Position numbers and translations under genes: made by a program. Positions 1 through 8,145 of a DNA stretch of 64,000 nt are shown here, piece by piece. Numbering within the stretch: the first letter of the stretch is position 1; every line of letters begins with the position of its first letter. A model generated the notes under the pieces. It searched no databases. It saw only the letters and a list, made by a program, of their open reading frames with translations, and was not told the origin of the DNA. This DNA is from Christiangramia sediminis. Its GTDB lineage: Bacteria; Bacteroidota; Bacteroidia; Flavobacteriales; Flavobacteriaceae. The stretch lies in assembly GCF_020552705.1 (NCBI RefSeq), contig NZ_JAJBZG010000001.1, positions 682,001 through 746,000 on the forward strand, in the 5' to 3' direction.

Positions 1-531
1 GAGCTTCACGAAAAAAGTCTTGGACACTATTCCCCTATTTATTTGTAATACATTGACAGTTCAAAATGTCAAAGAAGTGTGCTACTCTCACAATCCCAAA
101 AGTGGAATAGAGTCCGCCAGATTGAAATATTATTGCAATTATTCTTCCACTTCAAATTTTTTCATACTCCTCATAATTATTTAAGACTACTACCCAGCCA
201 TCCCGATTTACCTTTTTTGTAATGCAAAATACCATGATTTAGAAGTTAGCCGGAGTGCATAACCGGTCGGCTACGCTTTCCCTTTTATAACTCCTCTCTA
301 ATTCTAAATCATGAAACTGTATCGGCATCAAAAAAGGTAACAGCGACGGCACTACGGGAAGTAAATTTTAAATCAGAAATCATGAAATCGTATCAAATCC
401 ATAAAACTGAAACGGAAAGAAAGTTAAAAAATCAAAAAAGGAAAACGCTCAGGATACAATAAGTAAATTTTTAAACCTACCCGTGGGTGAAAGCGGGATT
501 CATAAATATTTTAATCTAAATTTTTTCAATC
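1..531. other. Non-coding region upstream of ssb
   Basis: No convincing gene is seen. A 6-bp inverted repeat TAGCCG/CGGCTA lies at 247-273. Two similar start-like stretches (ATCATGAAA near 308 and 379) open very short frames; the second encodes about 26 basic residues and ends near 461. These look like duplicated leader sequence rather than clear genes. The region probably holds the ssb promoter, but no clear TAnnTTTG element was found. Confidence 0.4.
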
Positions 532-885
532 ATGAGTACACTTAGAAACAAAGTACAGTTAATCGGAAATGTAGGGAACGCTCCCGAAATCAAGAACCTT
601 GAAAGCGGCAAAAAAGTAGCCAGTTTTTCAATCGCCACTAATGAATTTTATAAAAATTCTAATGGTGAGAAAGTGCAGAATACCCAATGGCATAGTATTG
701 TGGCATGGGGTAAAACTGCGGAAATCATTGAAAATTATGTAGGTAAGGGAAAAGAAATAGCTATTGAAGGCAAACTGACTTCCCGCTCCTATGAAACTAA
801 AGAAGGTGAGAAAAGATACGTAACCGAAATTTTAGCCAGCGAAATTCTTCTACTGGGTGCAAATGCCAGTAATGGTAACAATTAA
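532..885 (+). CDS. ssb: Single-stranded DNA-binding protein
   Basis: 117 residues with the OB fold of bacterial SSB across residues 1-105 (MSTLRNKVQLIGNVG start, then the WHSIVAWGKTAEI core and a YVTEI strand). The C-terminal tail ends NASNGNN and lacks the acidic DDDIPF-type tip that recruits partner proteins, a common state in SSBs of mobile elements. It probably coats single-stranded DNA during conjugative transfer. It lies just upstream of a RadC-like gene, a frequent pairing in conjugative elements, and is followed directly by a strong hairpin terminator. The ATG is preceded by an A/T-rich leader typical of Bacteroidota. Confidence 0.93.
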   Translation: MSTLRNKVQLIGNVGNAPEIKNLESGKKVASFSIATNEFYKNSNGEKVQNTQWHSIVAWGKTAEIIENYVGKGKEIAIEGKLTSRSYETKEGEKRYVTEILASEILLLGANASNGNN

Positions 886-895
886 TTTTTAAATT

Positions 896-931
896 AAAGA
901 GGGCGGCCTTGCTCAAAGATCCGCCCTCTTT
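896..931 (+). terminator. Rho-independent terminator after ssb
   Basis: An 11-bp perfect stem AAAGAGGGCGG (896-906) / CCGCCCTCTTT (921-931) followed by T residues, 11 nt after the ssb stop codon. Confidence 0.85.
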
Positions 932-961
932 TCATTATTAATCCAGTTAAACGAGATCAAC

Positions 962-1411
962 ATGAAAACCAAAGTTAATGAAATATCGATAAAATATCAG
1001 GGCAATTTTAAAATAAGCCAGGCACCTAAAATCACATCTTCCCAAAGTGCCACCGAACTTTTATTCAGCTCCTGGAATAGGGATCAAATAGGGCTACAGG
1101 AATGTTTTAAGGTTATGCTTTTAAATAACGCCAATAAAGTAAAAGGAATATTTGAAGTCTCTACAGGCGGAATTACCGGAACCCTAGTAGACTTACGTAT
1201 TGTATTTGCAGTTATCTTAAAAAGTCTGACAACTTCTGTTATTCTGGCGCATAACCATCCTAGTGGCACCTTAACACCGAGTAATGCAGATAAAGCCCTC
1301 ACTACGAAAATAAAAAATGCAGCGATCCTTTTTGATATTAAAGTCCTTGATCATCTTATAATAACTCCAGATGGTAACTATTTTAGTTTTGCCGATGAGG
1401 GTCTTTTGTAA
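962..1411 (+). CDS. RadC-family JAB/MPN-domain protein
   Basis: 149 residues forming a single JAB1/MPN-type RadC domain. The JAMM metal-binding pattern is visible: Glu near residue 65 (GIFEVS), His97-x-His99 in AHNHPSG, and Asp110 in SNAD. Chromosomal RadC proteins are about 220 residues with an N-terminal HhH region. This is the short form carried by plasmids and ICEs, which lacks it. The biochemical role of the family is still unclear, and the name should not be read as proven DNA repair. It is flanked by terminators on both sides, so it is probably transcribed alone. Confidence 0.88.
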   Translation: MKTKVNEISIKYQGNFKISQAPKITSSQSATELLFSSWNRDQIGLQECFKVMLLNNANKVKGIFEVSTGGITGTLVDLRIVFAVILKSLTTSVILAHNHPSGTLTPSNADKALTTKIKNAAILFDIKVLDHLIITPDGNYFSFADEGLL

Positions 1412-1430
1412 ACAATCAAAACAAATTTTT

Positions 1431-1459
1431 AACCGGGTCTTGATCTTTAAGGCCCGGTT
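1431..1459 (+). terminator. Rho-independent terminator after radC-like gene
   Basis: An 11-bp stem AACCGGGTCTT (1431-1441) / AAGGCCCGGTT (1449-1459) with one G-U pair and a 7-nt loop, followed by TTCT. Confidence 0.85.
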
Positions 1460-1567
1460 TTCTATTTGAAAAATTCGCAATCAATTTTTCCAAATTCTAA
1501 GATTAGTTCAATAAGATAAAATTCTACATCTTAAAAAATACAATTCATTATTGGGACATATAAAAGG

Positions 1568-1664
1568 CTATTAAATTCTGTTTAATAGTTTGAATTTTTT
1601 GTCCCTGCGGGACGAAAAGGCAAAGCAAGAGGATAACCCGCGAAGCGAGGTTAAGCATGCCTTT
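1568..1664. other. Cluster of three hairpins, candidate oriT
   Basis: Three inverted repeats lie in tandem ahead of the mobilization genes. CTATTAAA/TTTAATAG is at 1568-1588 (5-nt loop), GTCCC-tgc-GGGAC at 1601-1613, and a longer hairpin with outer stem AAAGGCA/TGCCTTT at 1616-1664 contains an inner TAACC...GGTTA repeat. The stretch is more G+C rich than its surroundings and has no open frame. Origins of transfer in Bacteroidota mobile elements usually lie upstream of the relaxase genes and carry such repeats. The oriT call is inference; no nick site can be recognised. Confidence 0.4.
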
Positions 1665-1725
1665 AAAGTTTCAAATAGCTGTTATTTAGATACTTATAAA
1701 ATATCGAAGTTTTTAAAATTTTCGA

Positions 1726-1780
1726 ATTTACAGTAAATGGCTTCTAAACCCCTGCAAAATGGTCAATATTTACTGTAAAT
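1726..1780. promoter_or_regulatory. Paired 13-bp palindromes upstream of mobilization operon
   Basis: ATTTACAGTAAAT (1726-1738) and ATTTACTGTAAAT (1768-1780) are each perfect 6+1+6 palindromes and exact reverse complements of one another. Their centres are 42 bp apart, about four helical turns, which would place two protein dimers on the same DNA face. They end 22 bp before the btgA start. Likely a binding site for a repressor or relaxosome protein, perhaps the BtgA product itself. Confidence 0.55.
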
Positions 1781-1802
1781 GCTAAAAATAAAAAGAAGAA
1801 TT

Positions 1803-2153
1803 ATGGAAAAATCTACAAATATAACCATCAAGAAAAATATCGCTCAGCGATTCATAAAATTTTCTAGAAGGCACTACAAAACCCACACTGAAACTTTAGC
1901 CGGTATGCTGGACTTTTTTTATTACAATGAAATCTCACCTAAAGAAAAATTTGGACCTACCGGAAGACGGATTGAAAATACCCTAAAAAAAAGAATAAAT
2001 GCAGTGATTGCTATAATGAAAGATGTAGAAAAGAACAAAGCTAATCCTACGCTAGCAATTCTTGAGTCTCTCATGGAAGCCGCAGATCCTAAAAATAAAA
2101 ACCAGATAAGGGATTATGAAGAAGATGATACTCATCCCGATTTCTATAAATAA
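1803..2153 (+). CDS. BtgA/BfmA-type mobilization accessory protein
   Basis: 116 residues from the ATG at 1803. An earlier in-frame ATG at 1779 lies inside a palindromic operator-like site, so the later start, preceded by AAAAAGAAGAAT, is preferred. The N-terminal part (NITIKKNIAQRFIKFSRRHYKTHTETL) resembles a ribbon-helix-helix DNA-binding module; the C-terminal half is charged and helical. It matches the small BtgA/BfmA mobilization proteins of Bacteroidota transposons, which act with the relaxase at oriT. The stop codon lies 6 nt before the btgB start, so the two are almost certainly co-transcribed. Confidence 0.75.
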   Translation: MEKSTNITIKKNIAQRFIKFSRRHYKTHTETLAGMLDFFYYNEISPKEKFGPTGRRIENTLKKRINAVIAIMKDVEKNKANPTLAILESLMEAADPKNKNQIRDYEEDDTHPDFYK

Positions 2154-2159
2154 TTCATT

Positions 2160-3194
2160 ATGTATATCACTATTTCAGCACAAAAATTAGGAGGTAATTA
2201 TTCACAGAGTGTCGCAGGCTATGTGGATTATTTGGAAAAAGAGAACCAGATACCAGAACAAGATCAGAAATTGGAAAATTTCTTTAACCAGTATGAAGAT
2301 GATATAATCCCGGAGGAAGTGGTGCAGGAAATTGATTCCAATACTTCTAAATTAAAGAAAATTGAGCCCAAATTTTACTCTATTACGGTAAACCCCTCCC
2401 AGTATGAACTTAGAAGACTGGAGGACAATAGCGAGTCTCTAAAGCGCTATACGAGGGAACTTATGAAAGATTACGCTTCCTGCTTTAACCGTGAAATTAA
2501 TGGACGTCCAATCAGTATTAATGATATTAAATATTACGCCAAAATTGAACATCATCGCACCTTTAAAGGAAGTGATTTTCAGGTGAAGGAGAACCAGGAA
2601 TATGCTACCAAAATACTTCAGCTGAAGAACGATATTCAAAAAATTCATAGGGTTGAAAAAGAAGGGAATATCAAGAAAATTGAGCTGCAAATAAAACAGC
2701 TGGAAAAAGTGGCTCCTCATCAACAGAACGGAAGCCGTATTGTACAGGGAATGCTCAAAGAAGGTAATCAAAGCCATATTCATATTATCGTGAGTCGAAA
2801 GGATGTCTCCAATTCAGTCAGCTTGTCCCCCGGGAGCAAATACAAATCTTCCGAAGTCGAAATGAATGGGAGATTAGTGAAAAGAGGGTTTAACAGGGAT
2901 GCTTTTTTTCAGAAGGCAGAAAAAACGTTTGATAAAAATTTCGGGTACCAGCGCAATTATGTCGAGACATATCAGGCTCGCAAAACTTATATCCATAATC
3001 CCAAATTATATTTTTCAGCAGTAATAGGTCTACCTGCTTCTGAAAAAGCCATGGCGATGAAAATAGTACGGGAAAGTGGTCTGCCAATTCTTCCTGTTAT
3101 TCCCGTATCCCAGGCTCAGCTAACAGTAAAACTGATTAGAACTCTTCAGAAAAGTATTGGCGTTGCGATAAGATCTGGTTCAATAGGAATTTAA
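2160..3194 (+). CDS. BtgB-type mobilization protein / putative relaxase (DUF5712-like)
   Basis: 344 residues. The MYITISAQKLGG start and the downstream HIHIIVSRKD motif (His206, His208) fit the two-histidine metal site of HUH relaxases; a further HH pair lies at residues 131-132. Residues 140-185 form a charged, probably coiled-coil stretch. The protein resembles the BtgB/DUF5712 mobilization proteins that pair with BtgA. It probably nicks oriT and leads the strand into the recipient. It sits 6 nt after btgA and 11 nt before the coupling-protein gene. The catalytic tyrosine cannot be assigned by eye. Confidence 0.72.
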   Translation: MYITISAQKLGGNYSQSVAGYVDYLEKENQIPEQDQKLENFFNQYEDDIIPEEVVQEIDSNTSKLKKIEPKFYSITVNPSQYELRRLEDNSESLKRYTRELMKDYASCFNREINGRPISINDIKYYAKIEHHRTFKGSDFQVKENQEYATKILQLKNDIQKIHRVEKEGNIKKIELQIKQLEKVAPHQQNGSRIVQGMLKEGNQSHIHIIVSRKDVSNSVSLSPGSKYKSSEVEMNGRLVKRGFNRDAFFQKAEKTFDKNFGYQRNYVETYQARKTYIHNPKLYFSAVIGLPASEKAMAMKIVRESGLPILPVIPVSQAQLTVKLIRTLQKSIGVAIRSGSIGI

Positions 3195-3205
3195 ACTAAA
3201 AAATT

Positions 3206-4828
3206 ATGGAAACTTTTAATCTGTATTCAATCATTTTCCTCATTGCGGCTATAATTTTGATTTATTATCGTGTCTATAAAATATCTACTTACGCTTTCCT
3301 AATCAATTCACTGCTTACCGCTCTTCTACTTTGGGGAATTCTAGCCGCTACTCCATCCATTAATGAAATAGCTACGGTAGCACTTTATTTGGGCTGCCCT
3401 TTAATTCTAGGGAATACAATACTATATGTATTTCTGCCTAAAAATGAGAAAACAAATATACCTGCCAAGTACGAGGTCCATTTTAAAACTATAAAATCAA
3501 AATTTAAAATTGGGAATATAAAACGTGGAGTTTCTATTATTGGTGCTGCAGGTAGTGGCAAAACAGAAAGCGTTGTTTACAATTTATTGGAACATTTCAG
3601 TAAGCATGCCTTTTGTGGGGTTATTCATGATTACAAGGATTATGAAATCACAGAAATGGCTTACCCCCTATTTAAGAATCCAAATCTACCCTTCTATATC
3701 CTATCATTTGATAAAATATGTAACCGTGTAAATCCTATCGCACCGAGGTATATGGAAAACGAAGAGGATATAAATGAAGTATCCAGAGTTCTTTTGGAAA
3801 ATCTGCTGGAACAAAAAGAAACAGGTGCTACAGGTACAGGTAAATTTTTTAACGATGCCGCTCAGGGGTTAATTAGCGGTTTGATCTGGAAATTAAAAGT
3901 ATCATTTCCTCAATATTGTACCCTGCCACATCTTATAGCCGTTTATCAATATTTAAATACCGATGAGCTTATTAGTTTTTTAAAATCCAACCAGACTTCA
4001 AGGGCTTTTGCAGATGCTTTTATTAGCGGAAAGGATTCTGACAGACAAACCGCCGGGGTAAAAAGTACAATTTCCAATGCTCTTATGAAGATTAGTAGCA
4101 AACGTATTTTTATGGCTCTTGCAGCCGATGATATCCCACTCAATATTAATGCCTCTGAAAATCCAGCGGTAATCTCCTTGGTGAACAATCCAAAATATGA
4201 TACCGTTTACTCCCCTATTATCGCAACGGTTATGCACACCATTGTAAAGCAAATGAGTATTCGCCATGCCCAATCTTCGTTTCTCCTTATTGAAGAGGCG
4301 CCCACAATAAGGCTATTGAATATGCATCGAATTCCGGCCACCTTGAGAAGTTATGATATTGCAACTATTTATGTGATGCAGGATAAAGTACAAAATGATA
4401 TGATGTATGGAGATAAAGCCAGCAAAGCAATATTGAGTAATTTGTCCTATCAGTTCTTCGGAAAAGTTAACGATCCTGATACCGCCAGATATTATGAAAG
4501 ATTTTTTGAGATTATAAAAGATGAAACCAAAACGGTGATGCGAGGAACGGGATTGGATTTTGACACCAAAATTTCTACCGGTGAAAAAGAGATTTATAAA
4601 GTTCGGGCCAATACCTTTTTTGGGCTGAAACAGGGTGAATTCGTTACGTATGCCGATGGAAAAGATGAAAAGGTATATTTCCAGAAGCAAAAAATTCAGC
4701 GACAACTGCCAGAAGATGGTCAGTTTTATTCAGAAGAAGAAATCAATGCCAACTACATAAAAATATACAGGGAAGTCCGGTTTATTTGCAAAAAGGAAAA
4801 AGAAAAACCAAATAAGAATAACTCATAA
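3206..4828 (+). CDS. Type IV coupling protein (VirD4/TraG-like ATPase)
   Basis: 540 residues. Hydrophobic segments at about 5-22 and 30-78 anchor it in the inner membrane. A Walker A motif GAAGSGKT is at 113-120, a Walker B-like FLLIEEAPT near 355, and the TraM-recognition/TraG-like ATPase fold lies between. It delivers the relaxase-DNA complex to the type IV secretion channel. It follows btgB at 11 nt, completing a btgA-btgB-coupling protein operon. The rest of the transfer channel lies 16-23 kb in the window on the opposite strand, separated by cargo genes. Confidence 0.85.
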   Translation: METFNLYSIIFLIAAIILIYYRVYKISTYAFLINSLLTALLLWGILAATPSINEIATVALYLGCPLILGNTILYVFLPKNEKTNIPAKYEVHFKTIKSKFKIGNIKRGVSIIGAAGSGKTESVVYNLLEHFSKHAFCGVIHDYKDYEITEMAYPLFKNPNLPFYILSFDKICNRVNPIAPRYMENEEDINEVSRVLLENLLEQKETGATGTGKFFNDAAQGLISGLIWKLKVSFPQYCTLPHLIAVYQYLNTDELISFLKSNQTSRAFADAFISGKDSDRQTAGVKSTISNALMKISSKRIFMALAADDIPLNINASENPAVISLVNNPKYDTVYSPIIATVMHTIVKQMSIRHAQSSFLLIEEAPTIRLLNMHRIPATLRSYDIATIYVMQDKVQNDMMYGDKASKAILSNLSYQFFGKVNDPDTARYYERFFEIIKDETKTVMRGTGLDFDTKISTGEKEIYKVRANTFFGLKQGEFVTYADGKDEKVYFQKQKIQRQLPEDGQFYSEEEINANYIKIYREVRFICKKEKEKPNKNNS

Positions 4829-4839
4829 TAATAAAATTT

Positions 4840-4883
4840 GGATTAATTCCTATTTTATGGATAATATCCTTTTTGTAGCTTTG
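4840..4883 (+). promoter_or_regulatory. umuD promoter with repeated GGA-N5-TCC boxes
   Basis: A Bacteroidota-type -7 element TAGCTTTG (4876-4883) ends 4 nt before the umuD ATG, so the mRNA would be nearly leaderless. Upstream lie GGATTAATTCC (4840-4850) and GGATAATATCC (4859-4869), two similar 11-bp dyads 19 bp centre to centre. They bracket the expected -33 region and could be the operator for an SOS-type repressor. The operator role is inference. Confidence 0.5.
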
Positions 4884-4887
4884 TAGG

Positions 4888-5307
4888 ATGATTGAAATCA
4901 TTAAATATTCAGAATATCCTATTTTTTTGGTTCGGCCTTTTATTGGCGGAATAACTGCCGGATTTCCTTCACCTGCCGATGATCACCTGGATAACAACAT
5001 AGATCTGAATATCGAATTCATTAAGGATAAGGACGCTACTTTTTTTGGAAGGGTGCAGGGTGACTCAATGACGGGTGCTGGGATAGACCATGGAGATCTT
5101 CTAATCATAAATAAAAGCCTAGAACCCAGAAATGGGAAGATTGCTGTGTGTTTTATAGATGGTGAGTTTACCGTCAAAAGAATAAAAATCGAAAAGGAAA
5201 TTGTGTGGTTAATTGCCGAAAATAAAAATTACCCTCCTATTAAAGTAGGCAAGGATAATGATTTTCTTATCTGGGGGATTGTTACCAACGTAATAAAATA
5301 TTTCTAA
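4888..5307 (+). CDS. umuD: UmuD-like LexA/S24-family self-cleaving peptidase
   Basis: 139 residues, the usual UmuD length. The catalytic dyad is Ser60 (GDSMTGAG) and Lys97 (FTVKRI), the same numbers as in E. coli UmuD. A likely cleavage site Ala24-Gly25 lies in ITAGFPSP. RecA-stimulated cleavage would give UmuD', the partner of UmuC in translesion polymerase V. Its TAA stop overlaps the ATG of umuC (TAATG), a sign of translational coupling. Placement between transfer genes and a defence island suggests ICE cargo. Confidence 0.92.
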   Translation: MIEIIKYSEYPIFLVRPFIGGITAGFPSPADDHLDNNIDLNIEFIKDKDATFFGRVQGDSMTGAGIDHGDLLIINKSLEPRNGKIAVCFIDGEFTVKRIKIEKEIVWLIAENKNYPPIKVGKDNDFLIWGIVTNVIKYF

Positions 5308-6566
5308 TGTATGCTTTGATAGACTGCAATAACTTTTATGCTTCCTGTGAAAGGGTATTCAATCCTGATCTAAATAATAAACCTGTAGTGGTGCTTTCAA
5401 ATAATGATGGATGCGTCATAGCCCGTAGTAATGAAGCAAAAGCTTTAAATATTCCTATGGGTGCGCCAGCCTTCCATTATGAGAAAATATTCAACGAGAA
5501 CAAGGTGCATGTATTTTCCTCTAACTATGTGCTGTATGGGGATATGAGTAACAGGGTAATGAATATTCTTGCTAACTATACCCCCGATATTGAAATTTAC
5601 TCCATAGATGAAGCATTCCTTTTATTTAAAGGCTTTAGTCAACATTTTGATTTAGATAGTTATAGTAAAGATATAATTCGAAAAGTGAAGACCTCTACCG
5701 GAATACCAATAAGTATTGGAATAGCTCCTACGAAAGCATTGGCAAAAGTAGCGAATAAAATAGCAAAGAAATTCTCAGACCGCACCGAAGGAGTGTATGT
5801 AATAAATACTGATGAAAAAAGGACAAAAGCCTTGAAATGGACCAAGATAGGTGATGTATGGGGAATTGGAAGGCAACATGAAAAACGCCTGCTAAAAATA
5901 GATATTGATAATGCTTTTAAATTTACTCAGCTACCTGATGAATATGTAAAGAATGAAATGAGTATTGTGGGACTAAGACTCAAAAGGGATTTAGCAGGTC
6001 TCCCTACATTAGCACTTGAGGAGGTTTCAACCAAAAAGAACATCGCGGTTACCAGGGCTTTCGAGAAAATGTATTCTAATTACGATGATTTAAAAGAAAG
6101 AGTATCTACTTATACAGTTAAAGCAGCTGAAAAACTTCGTCGACAGAATTCCAATTGCTCTTTAATACATGTCTTTTTACTCACTAATCCTTTTAGAATG
6201 GATCTGCCGCAATATCGTGCAAATATTACCTTACATACTCCCTTCCCTACCAATTCCAGTATAGTTTTGACAAAATCCGCACTGCTGGCATTATCCAAAA
6301 TTTATAGAAAAGGATATCAATATAAGAAAGCTGGAATCATGGTAATGGGCCTAGCCCCCGAGAACCAACGTCAATTAGATTTATTTACCAGTGAAAATCC
6401 AAGCCATCAGGCCTTAATGAAAACCATTGATCGACTTAATAAATCAGAAAACGGTAAAATAAAATTTGGCGGCCAGGATCTTGGCCGCACCTGGAAAATG
6501 AAACAGGAAAGACTTTCAAAAAGGTATTCTACTCGGCTTGATGAAGTAATTATTGTCAAGGCCTAA
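5307..6566 (+). CDS. umuC: Y-family DNA polymerase V catalytic subunit UmuC
   Basis: 419 residues, normal for UmuC. Palm residues are intact: Asp6 in [13 protein letters not shown] and Asp101-Glu102 in YSIDEAF. The helix-hairpin-helix region ([12 protein letters not shown]) and little-finger domain follow, with a C-terminal [10 protein letters not shown] motif that probably contacts the beta clamp. It makes error-prone translesion DNA synthesis with UmuD'. It is coupled to umuD by a 1-nt overlap. The gene is complete with no visible lesions. Confidence 0.94.
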   Translation: MYALIDCNNFYASCERVFNPDLNNKPVVVLSNNDGCVIARSNEAKALNIPMGAPAFHYEKIFNENKVHVFSSNYVLYGDMSNRVMNILANYTPDIEIYSIDEAFLLFKGFSQHFDLDSYSKDIIRKVKTSTGIPISIGIAPTKALAKVANKIAKKFSDRTEGVYVINTDEKRTKALKWTKIGDVWGIGRQHEKRLLKIDIDNAFKFTQLPDEYVKNEMSIVGLRLKRDLAGLPTLALEEVSTKKNIAVTRAFEKMYSNYDDLKERVSTYTVKAAEKLRRQNSNCSLIHVFLLTNPFRMDLPQYRANITLHTPFPTNSSIVLTKSALLALSKIYRKGYQYKKAGIMVMGLAPENQRQLDLFTSENPSHQALMKTIDRLNKSENGKIKFGGQDLGRTWKMKQERLSKRYSTRLDEVIIVKA

Positions 6567-6593
6567 ATAGGAGATATTTTAAACTTCTCCCAT

Positions 6594-7016
6594 CTAATCC
6601 ACATGATACCTGGTTATTAAGCTTTTATCTTTACTGCCTTCCGGTAATAATAACTCTCTCTCAATTAAAAAGATCATCCCTTCTGTATTACCAACAAATC
6701 TAAATATACTTTCTAACCTTACATTATCAAAAATCAAGTAAGTGTAAAAGGTTCTGATTAAGTTATTTTCGCTTCTCGAAAAGTTTACTTCAGGATCTAT
6801 TTTATCCCAAATTTCAATATCTGTGTCACCTTCAGTCCGGTAAGTTTTGATTAAAATCGTGTCATCTTCAAGGATGATTTCCCTATCTATCCATTTATGC
6901 GGTGAAGCAGCAGAAGCGGGAACGGTTATATATTCTGTTAACTTGGAAGTAAATGTCGCCTGCCCCCAGCCAATTGAAGTTATACAGATGAGTAAAGTAA
7001 AGTATAAAGTTCTCAT
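6594..7016 (-). CDS. Secreted protein of unknown function
   Basis: 140 residues. Residues 1-19 (MRTLYFTLLICITSIGWGQ) form a signal peptide with a probable cleavage after GWGQ. The rest is a mix of beta-rich stretches ending with ITRYHVD, and I recognise no family. It is convergent with umuC, whose stop is 27 bp away, and divergent from the next gene. It may be a periplasmic cargo protein. No partner genes suggest a role. Confidence 0.6.
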   Translation of the reverse strand: MRTLYFTLLICITSIGWGQATFTSKLTEYITVPASAASPHKWIDREIILEDDTILIKTYRTEGDTDIEIWDKIDPEVNFSRSENNLIRTFYTYLIFDNVRLESIFRFVGNTEGMIFLIERELLLPEGSKDKSLITRYHVD

Positions 7017-7166
7017 TTAAATAAGTATCAATTCACTTGTAATTATCTTTTTATTCATCATTAAATTAAGCTATATATTTAACTGAAAATCAAGTTAAAA
7101 AGAAAATTTTTAAATTTTAGTTGTGTAAACTTAATACTGGAAGGTAATATTAAAAGCTCTTCTAAA

Positions 7167-7502
7167 ATGGAACGTTTAACTATACCAGTTGCTGAAATAG
7201 AATTGAAAAGCGGGACTCATTTTGATTTAGCGGAAATTTACGATTCAACTAACCTAAGTGGTTTATATATCATCCCATCTGATAACCAGCGATATATTTA
7301 TCCTGCGAAGGAAATTCCAAAACTTCCCAAAGGTCAAATGCTCCCATGCATAGTTCTGGCAGGTGAAGCCGAATTAACTGGATATAAAGCTCAGTGTGTG
7401 GATGATGGCGGTGGGAATAATTATCTAGTAGAATTAATTAGTGAAGACGGAATGCTGATTGAATATACTCAGGAACAAATAAAGGAATTTAGTAATTCCT
7501 GA
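7167..7502 (+). CDS. Small protein of unknown function
   Basis: 111 residues, soluble, acidic, with no signal peptide or membrane segment. The predicted pattern is mostly beta (VAEIELKSGTHF, GLYIIPSDNQRYIYP, NYLVELISEDGMLIEY), as in small barrel-like regulators, but I cannot assign a family. The ATG follows a short A-rich leader. It stands alone between a divergent secreted-protein gene and a 640-bp non-coding stretch. Confidence 0.55.
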   Translation: MERLTIPVAEIELKSGTHFDLAEIYDSTNLSGLYIIPSDNQRYIYPAKEIPKLPKGQMLPCIVLAGEAELTGYKAQCVDDGGGNNYLVELISEDGMLIEYTQEQIKEFSNS

Positions 7503-7670
7503 ATTCCAACAATTTTAAATTTTGTAAATCTTATCTATTAATAAGTAAATTCCCTGCTATCTGGCTTTCTAAAGCTTAATGGTAATCTGAATCTATAGAA
7601 AACAACAAATTAAACCATATTACATTAAAAAGGAGGAGGCTTGATAGCTTTCGCCCTCGCGCCCCCATAA

Positions 7671-7698
7671 AATAAGTCCCGGAAAACCAGGACTTATT
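7671..7698 (-). terminator. Hairpin terminator (minus-strand sense)
   Basis: A perfect 9-bp stem AATAAGTCC (7671-7679) / GGACTTATT (7690-7698) lies just after the stop of a short minus-strand frame at 7705. Read on the minus strand it continues into TTTTAT. It suggests that a real gene once ended here. Confidence 0.55.
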
Positions 7699-7704
7699 TG
7701 CAGA

Positions 7705-7827
7705 TTAATATCCAACAGCGCTGTCTTTATCAGCCGGACCCGCCCCCATCATCTGCCAGGTGTTGGCCGCTCCTTGTACCGCTATTATCAACTTGATTTC
7801 AAATTTACTTAAATTAACTTTAAGACA
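7705..7827 (-). pseudogene. Short frame, probable 3' remnant of a lost gene
   Basis: About 40 codons on the minus strand end in MMGAGPADKDSAVGY and are followed at once by a hairpin terminator. The frame is closed upstream by a stop near 7828, and the only plausible internal start is a TTG. Local G+C is higher than in the flanks (the 7640-7790 stretch). This looks like the tail of a gene truncated when neighbouring cargo was inserted; a very small intact peptide gene cannot be excluded. The rest of 7503-8145 shows no gene. Confidence 0.3.
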
Positions 7828-8002
7828 TTAAAATAATAATCTGACATTGAATTGAAGCAGTTTAGTTTACTATGATAGTTTCTGAAATCACTCAACTTTC
7901 GGAATATAAAAAGTTTCGATTATAAATACTTAAGCTCCCAAAATTAGTGGCGGTGCAAAGTTCATTTCAATTATTTGAAATTTTATTTACATCCGTTTTT
8001 GG

Positions 8003-8031
8003 CACAAGTGATTCTTTCACTCGTGTTTTTT
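8003..8031 (+). terminator. Hairpin terminator
   Basis: CACAAGTGA (8003-8011) pairs with TCACTCGTG (8017-8025) with one internal mismatch, followed by TTTTTT. It would stop plus-strand transcription coming from the 7167 gene before the restriction gene at 8146. Confidence 0.5.
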
Positions 8032-8145
8032 CAATGATAATTATCCTCTTTTTCATCTTAATAGCTATCAACTTTTACTTGTTGAAAGCTTTTTTGTCTC
8101 CAATGTTAAGGTTTTGAATCTTCTTTATATATTGTTAAAAAATTA

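Noticed and set aside
381-461. A 26-residue basic frame upstream of ssb
   Set aside because: Too short, no family or ribosome-site support, and the start region looks duplicated; kept only as a note in the leader entry.
1779-1802. Upstream ATG for the BtgA-like gene
   Set aside because: It lies within the second 13-bp palindrome; the ATG at 1803 has a better leader.
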